5,727 nucleotides of DNA from Bacteroidota bacterium (GCA_004356305.1 SMXJ01000080.1:1-5727); one strand, 5' to 3'. Counted from the stretch's first letter, positions 1 through 5,727 are shown. A program made the numbers and translations. The notes: generated by a model not told the origin, from the sequence alone.

Positions 1-2
1 AC

Positions 3-98
3 CTCGAACGGGAAGCCTTCCTAAGTTTGTGTGGAGAGCGTAAAACTTTGGAAAGATTACAACATATGATCCAAAAAGGTAAACCGCTGCGTAATTAG
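3..98 (+). CDS. 3-hydroxyacyl-CoA dehydrogenase, C-terminal end only (5' partial)
   Basis: Only the last 31 codons and a TAG stop are present; the gene enters from the left edge, reading in frame from base 3. The residues visible (LEREAFLSLCGERKTLER, then a tail ending GKPLRN) match my recollection of the C-terminus of the large flavobacterial 3-hydroxyacyl-CoA dehydrogenase/enoyl-CoA hydratase proteins. These hydrate enoyl-CoA and oxidise the 3-hydroxyacyl-CoA with NAD in the cytoplasm. No catalytic motif is in view, so the call rests on this short tail and on the thiolase and acyl-CoA dehydrogenase genes that follow on the same strand, which supply the remaining beta-oxidation steps. The stop codon is followed at once by the intervening-sequence-type element at 99. 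Confidence 0.72.
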   Translation, partial: LEREAFLSLCGERKTLERLQHMIQKGKPLRN

Positions 99-100
99 AC

Positions 101-128
101 GTGAATAAAGTAATGAGTACTGAGTATG
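101..128 (+). repeat. 5' heptad tract of element copy 1
   Basis: Four degenerate 7-base units run from 101 to 128; the last two are GAGTACT and GAGTATG. The tract runs into the ATG of the four-helix-bundle gene, whose start codon is the last three bases of the fourth unit. Complementarity to the 3' tract is weak: TAGACGTGA at 96-104 can pair with TCACATCTA at 494-502 with one mismatch, but an extended ungapped pairing gives only about half of positions. Confidence 0.5.
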
Positions 129-475
129 CATAAAGTTGACGATTTAAAGGTTTGGAAGAAGTCCATGGAATTAGCCAAAGAGGTTTATCAGGTTGCTTCA
201 GAATTACCCGTCGACGAAAAATTTGGACTGATATCTCAAATAAGAAGATGCGCAGTTTCCATCCCATCTAATATATCAGAAGGAGCTGGAAGAAACACAA
301 ATGGAGAATTCAAAAATTTCCTTGGTATTGCGAATGGCTCTATCAATGAATTATTTACTCAGTTATTGCTATCGCAAAGATTAAATTAGTAACAGAAAAT
401 AATACAGAATCATTATTTAAAGAACTTATAGAAGTGCAGAAAATGATCTACGGTTTGATTCATAAATTTTCCTAG
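126..475 (+). pseudogene. Four-helix-bundle protein (23S rRNA intervening-sequence protein family), frameshifted
   Basis: The reading frame from the ATG at 126 gives 87 residues and stops at 387-389. Its N-terminus (VDDLKVWKKSMELAKEVY) and the hallmark QIRRCAVSIPSNISEGAGR (residues 38-56) are typical of the TIGR02436-type four-helix-bundle proteins, which are usually about 115-120 residues long. The missing fourth helix is found directly downstream in another frame, from 386 to the TAG at 473-475, with LVTENN, then ELIEVQKMIYGLIHKF. Adding one base at about 386 (AAT-TTA-GTA instead of AAT-TAG) joins the two parts into a normal 116-residue protein with no gap against the family pattern. The protein's function is unknown; distant relatives include Avd of diversity-generating retroelements. 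A sequencing error at a short T-run is the main alternative to real decay. Confidence 0.82.
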
Positions 476-484
476 AAATTTTAG

Positions 485-519
485 TCTAATATCTCACATC
501 TAAACTCTAATATCTAAAA
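485..519 (+). repeat. 3' heptad tract of element copy 1 (five TCTAATA-like units)
   Basis: Five tandem 7-base units, each starting with TCT: TCTAATA at 485 and again at 506, with TCTCACA, TCTAAAC and a final TCTAAAA filling 492-498, 499-505 and 513-519. The tract lies nine bases beyond the stop of the four-helix-bundle gene and its last unit merges into the A-run before the thiolase start at 523. It is too short and irregular for a CRISPR. Confidence 0.65.
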
Positions 520-522
520 AAA

Positions 523-1713
523 ATGAAAACAGCGTATATAGTAAAAGCGTACAGAACGGCGGTAGGAAAGGCGCCAAGAGGGTTGTTCCGATTTAAACGT
601 CCCGATGAATTGGCCGCGGAAACCATTCAATATATGATGAATGAGTTGCCACAGCTGGACAAAACACGGATTGACGACGTTATGGTCGGAAATGCCATGC
701 CCGAAGCAGAACAAGGACTTAACATGGCACGATTGATCTCCCTGATGGGCCTCAAAGTAGAAGATGTTCCCGGTGTGACCGTGAACAGATATTGCGCCTC
801 CGGGATAGAAACCATAGCCATGGCTACAGCCAAGATCCAAAGCGGAATGGCCAACTGTATCATTGCCGGTGGTGCCGAAAGTATGAGCTTCATCCCTATG
901 GGAGGGTACAAACCCACCCCTGATTATAAAATTGCCAAGGAGGGACACGAAGACTACTATTGGGGAATGGGTTTGACAGCCGAGGCAGTGGCTGATCAGT
1001 TCGATGTATCTCGTGAGGATCAGGATGAATTCGCGTACAATAGTCATATGAAAGCATTGAAGGCGCAAGGGGAAGATCGATTTCAGGAGCAAATCGTTCC
1101 TATTGAAGTGGAACATACATTCGTAAATGAAGCTGGTAAAAAAGAAACTTCAACATATATTGTCAACAAAGACGAAGGCCCTCGAAAAGGAACCAGTAAA
1201 GAAGCATTGGCAAAACTACGTCCGGTCTTTGCGCAGGGCGGAAGTGTTACTGCAGGAAACTCTTCACAAATGAGCGATGGTGCTGCTTTTGTTATGGTAA
1301 TGAGTGAAGAGATGGTCAAAGAACTAAACTTAGAACCCATCGCCCGAATGGTTAATTTCGCGGCGGCGGGAGTCGAGCCGCGTATCATGGGGATTGGGCC
1401 TGTTAAGGCAATTCCTAAGGCCCTAAAGCAAGCCGGAATGAAGCAGGATGATATTTCCTTGATCGAATTGAATGAAGCCTTCGCCTCACAATCACTCGCC
1501 GTGATCAGGGAACTCGACTTGAACCAGGATATCCTAAACGTGAATGGTGGAGCCATCGCCTTGGGCCACCCTTTAGGCTGTACAGGAGCTAAACTTTCTG
1601 TACAGTTATTCGACGAAATGAGAAAACGAGATATGAAAGGCAAATACGGGATGGTTACTATGTGTGTAGGTACAGGGCAAGGTGCTGCAGGGATATATGA
1701 ATTCCTTAATTAG
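523..1713 (+). CDS. fadA: 3-ketoacyl-CoA thiolase (acetyl-CoA C-acyltransferase)
   Basis: This complete 396-residue thiolase splits 3-ketoacyl-CoA with free CoA into acetyl-CoA and a chain two carbons shorter, the last step of each beta-oxidation round, in the cytoplasm. All catalytic elements are visible: the nucleophilic cysteine C91 in VNRYCASGIET, NEAF at 317-320, the histidine H349 in GGAIALGHPLGCTG, and the acid/base cysteine C381 in CVGTGQG. GGAESMS at 116-122 and the length are usual for the family. The ATG follows a run of seven As, the normal kind of leader in Flavobacteria, with no Shine-Dalgarno site. It lies between genes for the hydroxyacyl-CoA dehydrogenase and acyl-CoA dehydrogenase, which favours a degradative thiolase over the biosynthetic acetoacetyl-CoA type. 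The symbol is by function; FadI would be an equally fair label. Confidence 0.93.
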   Translation: MKTAYIVKAYRTAVGKAPRGLFRFKRPDELAAETIQYMMNELPQLDKTRIDDVMVGNAMPEAEQGLNMARLISLMGLKVEDVPGVTVNRYCASGIETIAMATAKIQSGMANCIIAGGAESMSFIPMGGYKPTPDYKIAKEGHEDYYWGMGLTAEAVADQFDVSREDQDEFAYNSHMKALKAQGEDRFQEQIVPIEVEHTFVNEAGKKETSTYIVNKDEGPRKGTSKEALAKLRPVFAQGGSVTAGNSSQMSDGAAFVMVMSEEMVKELNLEPIARMVNFAAAGVEPRIMGIGPVKAIPKALKQAGMKQDDISLIELNEAFASQSLAVIRELDLNQDILNVNGGAIALGHPLGCTGAKLSVQLFDEMRKRDMKGKYGMVTMCVGTGQGAAGIYEFLN

Positions 1714-1718
1714 ATAAA

Positions 1719-1746
1719 AGAGTAAAGAGAATAGAAAAAAGACGAA
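1719..1746 (+). repeat. 5' purine heptad arm of element copy 2
   Basis: Four consecutive 7-base units, each beginning AGA: AGAGTAA at 1719, AGAGAAT at 1726, AGAAAAA at 1733 and AGACGAA at 1740. The tract is entirely purine apart from three bases and is the left arm of the inverted repeat with 1851-1875. Confidence 0.65.
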
Positions 1747-1851
1747 ATAATTTGGGAAATAGACCAAGACATAATTATAAAAACCTTTGAAAAGAAAATT
1801 CAAGAATGGCAAAAAATGACATCGGGATTTCAAAACGGACTTGATACCTAG
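1735..1851 (+). pseudogene. Remnant of a four-helix-bundle protein gene (C-terminal helix only)
   Basis: The frame is open from 1735 (after a TAG at 1732-1734) to the TAG at 1849-1851 and encodes 38 residues with no usable start near its beginning. Its last part, KKIQEWQKMTSGFQNGL, resembles the end of the fourth helix of intervening-sequence proteins, and lines up with EVQKMIYGLIHKF at the end of the copy in 126-475 (shared pattern: QKM, then a G two residues on). As in that copy, the stop codon lies close to the 3' heptad tract. The first three helices, including the SIPSNISEGAGR-type motif, are absent. The match is short, so chance similarity cannot be excluded. Confidence 0.5.
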
Positions 1852-1878
1852 TCTTTTTTCTTTATTCTTTTTTCTCTC
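1851..1878 (+). repeat. 3' pyrimidine heptad arm of element copy 2
   Basis: Four consecutive 7-base units: GTCTTTT at 1851, TTCTTTA at 1858, TTCTTTT at 1865 and TTCTCTC at 1872. This is the right arm of the inverted repeat with 1719-1743. The T-rich arm resembles a terminator tail, but the paired arm lies over 100 bases upstream. Confidence 0.65.
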
Positions 1879-1894
1879 TACTGAAAAATAAACT

Positions 1895-3703
1895 ATGGAA
1901 ACAACAGAAACAAATAAAGAACTCCTTCGCGGTGGGCAATTCTTGGTAAAAGAAACCGCCTGTGAAGATATATTTACTCCGGAAGACTTTTCAGAAGAAC
2001 AAATAATGATGAAGGAGGCGGTCATGGAATTCAATGATAGGGTGATCATTCCCTTTAAAGATAGATTTGAAAAGAAAGATTATGCCTTCACAGAAGAATG
2101 TATGCGTAAGGCCGGAGAACTTGGTTTTTTAGGTGTTGCAGTTCCAGAGGCATACGGTGGATTAGGTATGGGGTTTGTTTCATCGTTGCTAACCTGCGAC
2201 TATATATCAAGTGGCACCGGATCATTTAGTACCGCATATGGAGCGCATACAGGAATTGGCACCATGCCAATTACACTCTATGGCACCGACGAGCAGTGTA
2301 AAAAATATGTGCCGAAACTAGCGACCGGGGAATGGTTTGGAGCATACGCGTTAACCGAGCCAGATGCAGGAAGTGATGCAAATAGTGGTAAAACAAAAGC
2401 GGTCTTGAGTGAAGATGGAACCCATTACAAAATCAGTGGACAAAAAATGTGGATCTCCAATGCAGGATTCTGCAACTTGTTTATTATGTTTGCTCGTATT
2501 GAAGATGATAAGTACATTACAAGTTTTATAGTTGAGAACGACTCTGATAATGGTATTACTCTGGGTGAAGAAGAGAATAAACTGGGAATTCGTGCTTCCT
2601 CAACACGTCAGGTATTTTTCAACGATACGGTAGTTCCTGTTGAAAATATGCTGTCTACCCGTGGCAACGGATTTAAAATAGCCATGAATTCTCTCAATAT
2701 TGGACGTATTAAATTAGCAGGGGCCTGTTTAGATTCACAAAGAAGAATAACATCTACAGCCATTCAATATGCTAACGAACGCATACAATTTAACACGCCG
2801 ATTGCCCAATTCGGTGCCATCAAATCCAAAATTGCCGAAATGGCAACCTCAGCTTACGTGGGAGAATCGGCAACCTACAGGGCAGCTAAGAATATTGAAG
2901 ATAGGATTGCCATTAGAATTGCAAATGGAAACACGCATCCTGAAGCAGAACTCAAAGGTGTAGAAGAATATGCGATCGAATGTTCTATTTTAAAAGTCGC
3001 GGTATCTGAAGACTTACAAAATTGTAGCGATGAGGGTATTCAAATATTCGGAGGCATGGGATTCTCCGAAGATACTCCTATGGAGGCGGCCTGGAGAGAC
3101 GCTCGCATTACTCGTATCTATGAAGGCACCAACGAGATCAACCGAATGTTAGTGGTAGGAATGCTCGTAAAGAAAGCGATGAAGGGTCATATTGACTTTT
3201 TAGGCCCGGCAACGGCTGTGGCCAATGAGCTAACCGGTATCCCCTCATTCGAAACTCCCGATTATTCCGAAACTCTTTCAGAAGAAAAAGCGATGATCGC
3301 TAAACTTAAAAAGGTGTTCTTAATGGTCGCAGGAAGTGCGGTGCAAAAATATGGACAGGATCTGGAAGAACACCAACAGATGCTTTTAGCAGCTTCCAAT
3401 ATTTTAATCGAAGTTTATATGGCTGAAAGTGCGGTGTTGCGTGCTGAGAAGAACGCAAAACGCTTTGGTGAAGAAGCGCAAAAATATCAAATAGCCATGG
3501 CAAAATTATACTTATTTCATGCAGTGGATATCATAATAATCAAAGCGAAAGAAGCCATCATTTCGTTCGCGGAAGGAGACGAACAACGAATGATGCTAAT
3601 GGGTTTAAGGCGTTTCACCAAATATCAAAATATGCCAAATATTGTGGGATTACGTAATATGATCGCTGAAAAAGTAACGACTGAGAACAAATATCCGTTT
3701 TAA
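1895..3703 (+). CDS. Acyl-CoA dehydrogenase (long form with C-terminal extension)
   Basis: This 602-residue FAD enzyme makes the trans-2-enoyl-CoA in the first step of beta-oxidation and passes electrons to electron-transfer flavoprotein. The acyl-CoA dehydrogenase core spans about residues 30-430. It has an N-terminal helical part, the flavin/substrate-binding signature YALTEPDAGSDA (151-162), WISNAG (186-191), the middle beta domain with KLGIRASST (229-237), and the C-terminal helical signature with QIFGGMGF (383-390). RIYEGTNEINR (407-417) places the catalytic base at E410. A further 170 helical residues follow, so the protein is longer than the usual 380-400 and resembles VLCAD/ACAD9-type enzymes, though the chain length used cannot be told from sequence alone. 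The ATG at 1895 follows an A-rich leader and the 3' arm of the upstream element. It is the last gene before the terminator at 3749. Confidence 0.92.
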   Translation: METTETNKELLRGGQFLVKETACEDIFTPEDFSEEQIMMKEAVMEFNDRVIIPFKDRFEKKDYAFTEECMRKAGELGFLGVAVPEAYGGLGMGFVSSLLTCDYISSGTGSFSTAYGAHTGIGTMPITLYGTDEQCKKYVPKLATGEWFGAYALTEPDAGSDANSGKTKAVLSEDGTHYKISGQKMWISNAGFCNLFIMFARIEDDKYITSFIVENDSDNGITLGEEENKLGIRASSTRQVFFNDTVVPVENMLSTRGNGFKIAMNSLNIGRIKLAGACLDSQRRITSTAIQYANERIQFNTPIAQFGAIKSKIAEMATSAYVGESATYRAAKNIEDRIAIRIANGNTHPEAELKGVEEYAIECSILKVAVSEDLQNCSDEGIQIFGGMGFSEDTPMEAAWRDARITRIYEGTNEINRMLVVGMLVKKAMKGHIDFLGPATAVANELTGIPSFETPDYSETLSEEKAMIAKLKKVFLMVAGSAVQKYGQDLEEHQQMLLAASNILIEVYMAESAVLRAEKNAKRFGEEAQKYQIAMAKLYLFHAVDIIIIKAKEAIISFAEGDEQRMMLMGLRRFTKYQNMPNIVGLRNMIAEKVTTENKYPF

Positions 3704-3748
3704 GGTATCAGATTCTGAAAGTTGAATTTGATTTAATTAATTAGTTAA

Positions 3749-3775
3749 GAAACCGCCTCCCAACGAGGTGGTTTT
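3749..3775 (+). terminator. Rho-independent terminator of the beta-oxidation operon
   Basis: A ten-pair stem joins AAACCGCCTC (3750-3759) to GAGGTGGTTT (3765-3774), with one G-U pair, around a five-base CCAAC loop. The 3' arm ends in a TTTT run (3772-3775) followed by CT. It lies 46 bases after the acyl-CoA dehydrogenase stop, where an operon end is expected. The A-rich 5' side could let it act weakly in the other direction too, but no gene converges on it. Confidence 0.85.
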
Positions 3776-3807
3776 CTAATGCTATTTCCTTTTTACCCAC
3801 TAATATC

Positions 3808-3821
3808 TCGCAAAATTGCGA
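3808..3821. promoter_or_regulatory. Perfect palindrome TCGCAA-AA-TTGCGA, possible operator
   Basis: Two perfect 6-base inverted arms are separated by AA, in the gap between the terminator and the start of the secreted propeller gene, 65 bases before its ATG. A dimeric regulator site in or next to the promoter would fit this place. I could not pick out a convincing Bacteroidetes promoter (TTG, then TAnnTTTG) around it, and a short palindrome in AT-rich DNA may be chance. The rest of 3778-3886 shows nothing else I can name beyond an A-rich leader before the ATG at 3887. Confidence 0.25.
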
Positions 3822-3886
3822 AAACTTACTAAAAATGAATACATTAGAGAGATAAGAAATCTGCTTTTATAAAAAAATTTATTACT

Positions 3887-5599
3887 ATGAAATATTTACT
3901 CTCCTCTGTTTGTGTCGTTTTAATCGCTGCCAATGTTTTTTCGCAGGCACCTCAGGTAATTGAGACAAGTCCCGTATCTCAATCGATGGTAACCGCTCCG
4001 AACGATCCGATCACTATAACGTTCGATCAGCCTCTCAACGAGGCAACCGTTACTCCAAATACTTTCCGGGTTTTCGGGAGATGGTCTGGTCCTATGGAAG
4101 GAACTTATAGCTTTAGTGCTGGTTCAACCGTGGTTAAATTTACACCTGTAAGAAACTTTTTCTATGGCGAATGGGTCAGAGTTGGATTATCAAACGGAAT
4201 TCAGAATACGACGGGTATTCCACTTACGAATGGATATGGCTTTAACTATTGGACAAAAGCGTTACCCGCTTCGCTGGATCTGGAATTAGTGGGGCAGATC
4301 GATATGAGACTTCCCGGGGAAGGTCAAATAACTTGTTATGGTGCCTATGCCGGTGACGTCAATGATGATGAATTTTCAGACCTGGTGGTCATTACCGAAG
4401 ATTCGGACGATATACGGGTGTTACTCCATGATGGTTCTAATGGTTATGACCCATTTATAGTTATTGAATTACCCCCGGTCCAAGGGCCCAGCACTAATGA
4501 AGGAGCTGATTTTAACAATGATGGTTTGATCGATATGGCCATTGGTAGTACTTGGGCTGATCAAGTTAACGTCCTGTTGGGAGATGCCGGTACCATTTTT
4601 GGCAGCCAAATGAACTATCAAACCGGTGAGGGTGTTCGGGGGCTTGCCATTGCTGATCTGAATGGGGATGGCTGGGATGACATTGTCACAGCCAACCGAG
4701 CCGCCAGTACAATTTCGATACTCATGAATGATGGAACAGGAATATTTGAGCCGGCGGTAAATATCGATTCGGGATTTGATGGTGAAACTTCCATAGCCGC
4801 CGTAGACCTTAATGATGACGGCTATGTGGATCTGCTCGTGGCAGCTTATGACGGTAATAGGTTGGTGAGTTTATTGAATGATGGAACAGGAAACTTTACG
4901 GTATTCGATTCGGTCATTACAGGTGGCAACCCGTGGATGATCGCGATAGGAGATGTAAACGGAGATGGTTTTGTTGATGTAGCGGTTGCAAACTCGACAT
5001 CCCACAACATTGCAATAGTCATGACCGATGGTTCCGGTGGACTGCAATTTGATAGGTACTATGCCGTAGGTGATTTCCCTGTAGCCATCGATCTGGGTGA
5101 TATTGATGGAGATGGCGATCTGGATTTTATTTCAAGTAATTTTAATGGCCCCAATTATATACTGATGGAGAACGATGGCTCAGGGACTTTTGTGAATCCT
5201 AGAATTTATCCTTCTCCATTCCATGCTGCGTGCGCCACAATACACGACCGAAATAATGATGGAGCCATGGACATTTCAATGATCGATGAGGGGGAGGATG
5301 TTGTTCTATTGTATAACAATACCCTTAGTCTTGGCGATGATGGACCTGTAGCAGATATGGGCTTGACACTTTATCCGAATCCATTTAACTTTATAATTTA
5401 TGTGAGTGGAACAATTATAGGTCCTGTTAGATTGGAGTTGTATGATGTTAACGGCAGGCAATTGTTCTCGCGATATATGGGAAATTCGAAACAATTTGAT
5501 ATTGGTGAAATTGGATTGTCGGAAGGTATCTACATTGCCAAACTATTCCACAACGGCAATACTCAAAAGATCAAGATGTATAAAACGTCTCAAAATTGA
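3887..5599 (+). CDS. Secreted FG-GAP/VCBS repeat protein with Ig-like domain and type IX sorting domain
   Basis: This 570-residue exported protein has no visible enzyme motif. Residues 1-19 form a signal peptide (MKYLLSSVCVVLIAANVFS, probable cut before Q20). Residues of about 22-123 look like an SbsA-type Ig-like domain (PITITFDQPLNEATVTPNTF). Seven calcium loops of the DxNxDGxxD type begin at D157, D208, D257, D307, D356, D405 and D454, spaced 49-51 residues apart, as in FG-GAP/VCBS repeats; seven units fit one closed seven-bladed propeller. The first loop is the weakest (DVNDDEFSD, E in place of G). Residues 493-570 (LTLYPNPF, then VRLELYDVNGRQL, GIYIAKL) form a type A type IX sorting domain, so the protein probably crosses the outer membrane and is attached to the surface or released. 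The role is unknown; binding of carbohydrate or protein is typical of such architectures. The stop overlaps the likely start of the next gene. Confidence 0.88.
   Translation: MKYLLSSVCVVLIAANVFSQAPQVIETSPVSQSMVTAPNDPITITFDQPLNEATVTPNTFRVFGRWSGPMEGTYSFSAGSTVVKFTPVRNFFYGEWVRVGLSNGIQNTTGIPLTNGYGFNYWTKALPASLDLELVGQIDMRLPGEGQITCYGAYAGDVNDDEFSDLVVITEDSDDIRVLLHDGSNGYDPFIVIELPPVQGPSTNEGADFNNDGLIDMAIGSTWADQVNVLLGDAGTIFGSQMNYQTGEGVRGLAIADLNGDGWDDIVTANRAASTISILMNDGTGIFEPAVNIDSGFDGETSIAAVDLNDDGYVDLLVAAYDGNRLVSLLNDGTGNFTVFDSVITGGNPWMIAIGDVNGDGFVDVAVANSTSHNIAIVMTDGSGGLQFDRYYAVGDFPVAIDLGDIDGDGDLDFISSNFNGPNYILMENDGSGTFVNPRIYPSPFHAACATIHDRNNDGAMDISMIDEGEDVVLLYNNTLSLGDDGPVADMGLTLYPNPFNFIIYVSGTIIGPVRLELYDVNGRQLFSRYMGNSKQFDIGEIGLSEGIYIAKLFHNGNTQKIKMYKTSQN
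4725..4892 (+). repeat. 18-base exact direct repeat within the propeller gene
   Basis: The same 18 bases, TGAATGATGGAACAGGAA, occur at 4725-4742 and 4875-4892, exactly 150 bases (50 codons) apart. They encode the conserved NDGTG turn of two propeller units, so they reflect protein repeat structure rather than an inserted element. Confidence 0.8.
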
Positions 5600-5727
5600 T
5601 AGCACATTCTATAAAATTTCTCTTTCTCTTCTTCGGAATAGGTGTTATCGCCCAACCCAATACGGAGGTCTATGTAATGGAATTGACGTTTTCAAAAGGA
5701 ATTGTGGACATTTCTGATTTTAGAAAT
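5596..5727 (+). CDS. Exported protein, N-terminus only (3' partial); possible TolB-like/PD40 propeller family
   Basis: A frame open to the window edge gives 44 codons from a TTG at 5596. An in-frame TAA at 5581-5583 limits the start to 5584 or later. No ATG occurs before codon 28, which would remove the signal peptide, so TTG is the best start. It overlaps the stop of the upstream gene as TTGA, pointing to translational coupling. From TTG the protein has a basic residue (K7), a hydrophobic run (FLFLFFGIGVIA) and Q20, a good signal peptide. The mature start, QPNTEVYVMELTFSKG, recalls flavobacterial periplasmic TolB-like/PD40 proteins, which often begin with NTEVYLFDL; this is memory of a family pattern over few residues. 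Its coupling to a secreted propeller gene suggests a shared envelope or extracellular role. Confidence 0.6.
   Translation, partial: MIAHSIKFLFLFFGIGVIAQPNTEVYVMELTFSKGIVDISDFRN

Larger units (their letters stand above)
99..522 (+). mobile_element. Intervening-sequence-type element in the operon spacer (copy 1)
   Basis: The whole 424-base spacer between the dehydrogenase and thiolase genes is taken up by one unit: a 5' tract with a 7-base rhythm (101-128), a four-helix-bundle gene (126-475, broken), and a 3' tract of five heptads (485-519). Proteins of this family are known from intervening sequences inside 23S rRNA genes, and also occur free in intergenic sites of Bacteroidetes genomes. The unit begins right after the TAG of the upstream gene and ends at the A-run before the thiolase ATG, so the host genes are intact. 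No transposase and no clear target duplication are visible. That the unit moved as a block is inference, supported by the similar layout at 1714-1894. Confidence 0.6.
1714..1894 (+). mobile_element. Degenerate intervening-sequence-type element (copy 2) in the thiolase/acyl-CoA dehydrogenase spacer
   Basis: The 181-base spacer has the same plan as the one at 99-522. A purine-rich heptad tract (1719-1746) follows the thiolase stop almost at once, a coding remnant follows (1735-1851), and a pyrimidine-rich heptad tract (1851-1878) ends a few bases before the next gene. The tracts are inverted repeats: 1719-1743 pairs with 1851-1875 at 20 of 25 positions without gaps, and the inner 11 (1733-1743 with 1851-1861) are perfect. 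Most of the expected gene of about 350 bases is missing, so an internal deletion is likely. In the mRNA the arms would form a long stem closing a loop of about 107 bases. Origin from the four-helix-bundle element family is inferred. Confidence 0.55.

Noticed and set aside
485..519. Short tandem repeats that could suggest a CRISPR array
   Set aside because: The units are 7 bases with no spacers and no cas genes nearby.
99..522. Diversity-generating retroelement (because Avd belongs to the same fold)
   Set aside because: No reverse transcriptase and no template/variable repeat pair is visible in the window.
514..1116. 200-residue antisense frame over the thiolase gene
   Set aside because: It is the reverse-strand shadow of a thiolase with all catalytic motifs, and its product (rich in His, Phe and Cys) resembles no family.
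1851..1878. T-rich tract as a terminator after the thiolase gene
   Set aside because: There is no compact GC stem directly before it; its partner arm is over 100 bases away, and the next gene belongs to the same pathway.
1606..2049. 147-residue minus-strand frame crossing the thiolase end, the spacer and the acyl-CoA dehydrogenase start
   Set aside because: It overlaps two certain genes, and its middle is just the reverse reading of the A-rich and T-rich heptad arms.
4355..5274. Calcium loops read as dockerin repeats of a cellulosome protein
   Set aside because: Dockerins have two loops about 30 residues apart; here there are seven at 49-51 residues, as in FG-GAP/VCBS propellers.
5442..5717. 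91-residue plus-strand frame beginning inside the propeller gene
   Set aside because: It overlaps the type IX sorting domain in another frame and competes with the signal-peptide frame starting at 5596, which has a far more protein-like composition.

Overview
The window looks like a piece of a Flavobacteriaceae (Bacteroidetes) chromosome. It is AT-rich. Its genes lack clear Shine-Dalgarno sites and have A-rich leaders instead (for example an A-run touching the ATG at 523). It also encodes a secreted protein with a type IX secretion (Por) C-terminal sorting domain, a system confined to that phylum. All genes lie on the + strand.

Positions 3-3703 hold a fatty-acid beta-oxidation operon. It contains the last 31 codons of a probable 3-hydroxyacyl-CoA dehydrogenase, a complete 3-ketoacyl-CoA thiolase (523-1713) and a complete 602-residue acyl-CoA dehydrogenase (1895-3703), followed by a Rho-independent terminator (3749-3775). 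Together these would catalyse FAD-dependent desaturation, NAD-dependent oxidation of the hydroxyacyl-CoA and thiolytic release of acetyl-CoA.

The most unusual part is what fills the two spacers of this operon. The first (99-522) carries a four-helix-bundle gene of the 23S rRNA intervening-sequence protein family, broken by an apparent one-base deletion near 386. The second (1714-1894) appears to be a collapsed copy of the same kind of element, keeping only what reads as the C-terminal end of such a protein. In both, the coding part is bordered by short tracts with a 7-base period. In the second element the two tracts are inverted repeats (20 of 25 positions, the inner 11 perfect). Both elements start right after a host stop codon and end just before the next start codon.

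After the terminator and a 109-base gap with a small perfect palindrome comes a second transcription unit. It holds a 570-residue secreted protein (signal peptide, Ig-like domain, seven evenly spaced FG-GAP/VCBS calcium loops suggesting a seven-bladed propeller, type IX sorting tail). A further exported protein, cut by the window end, appears to start at a TTG that overlaps the preceding TGA stop (TTGA) and resembles flavobacterial TolB-like/PD40 propeller proteins.
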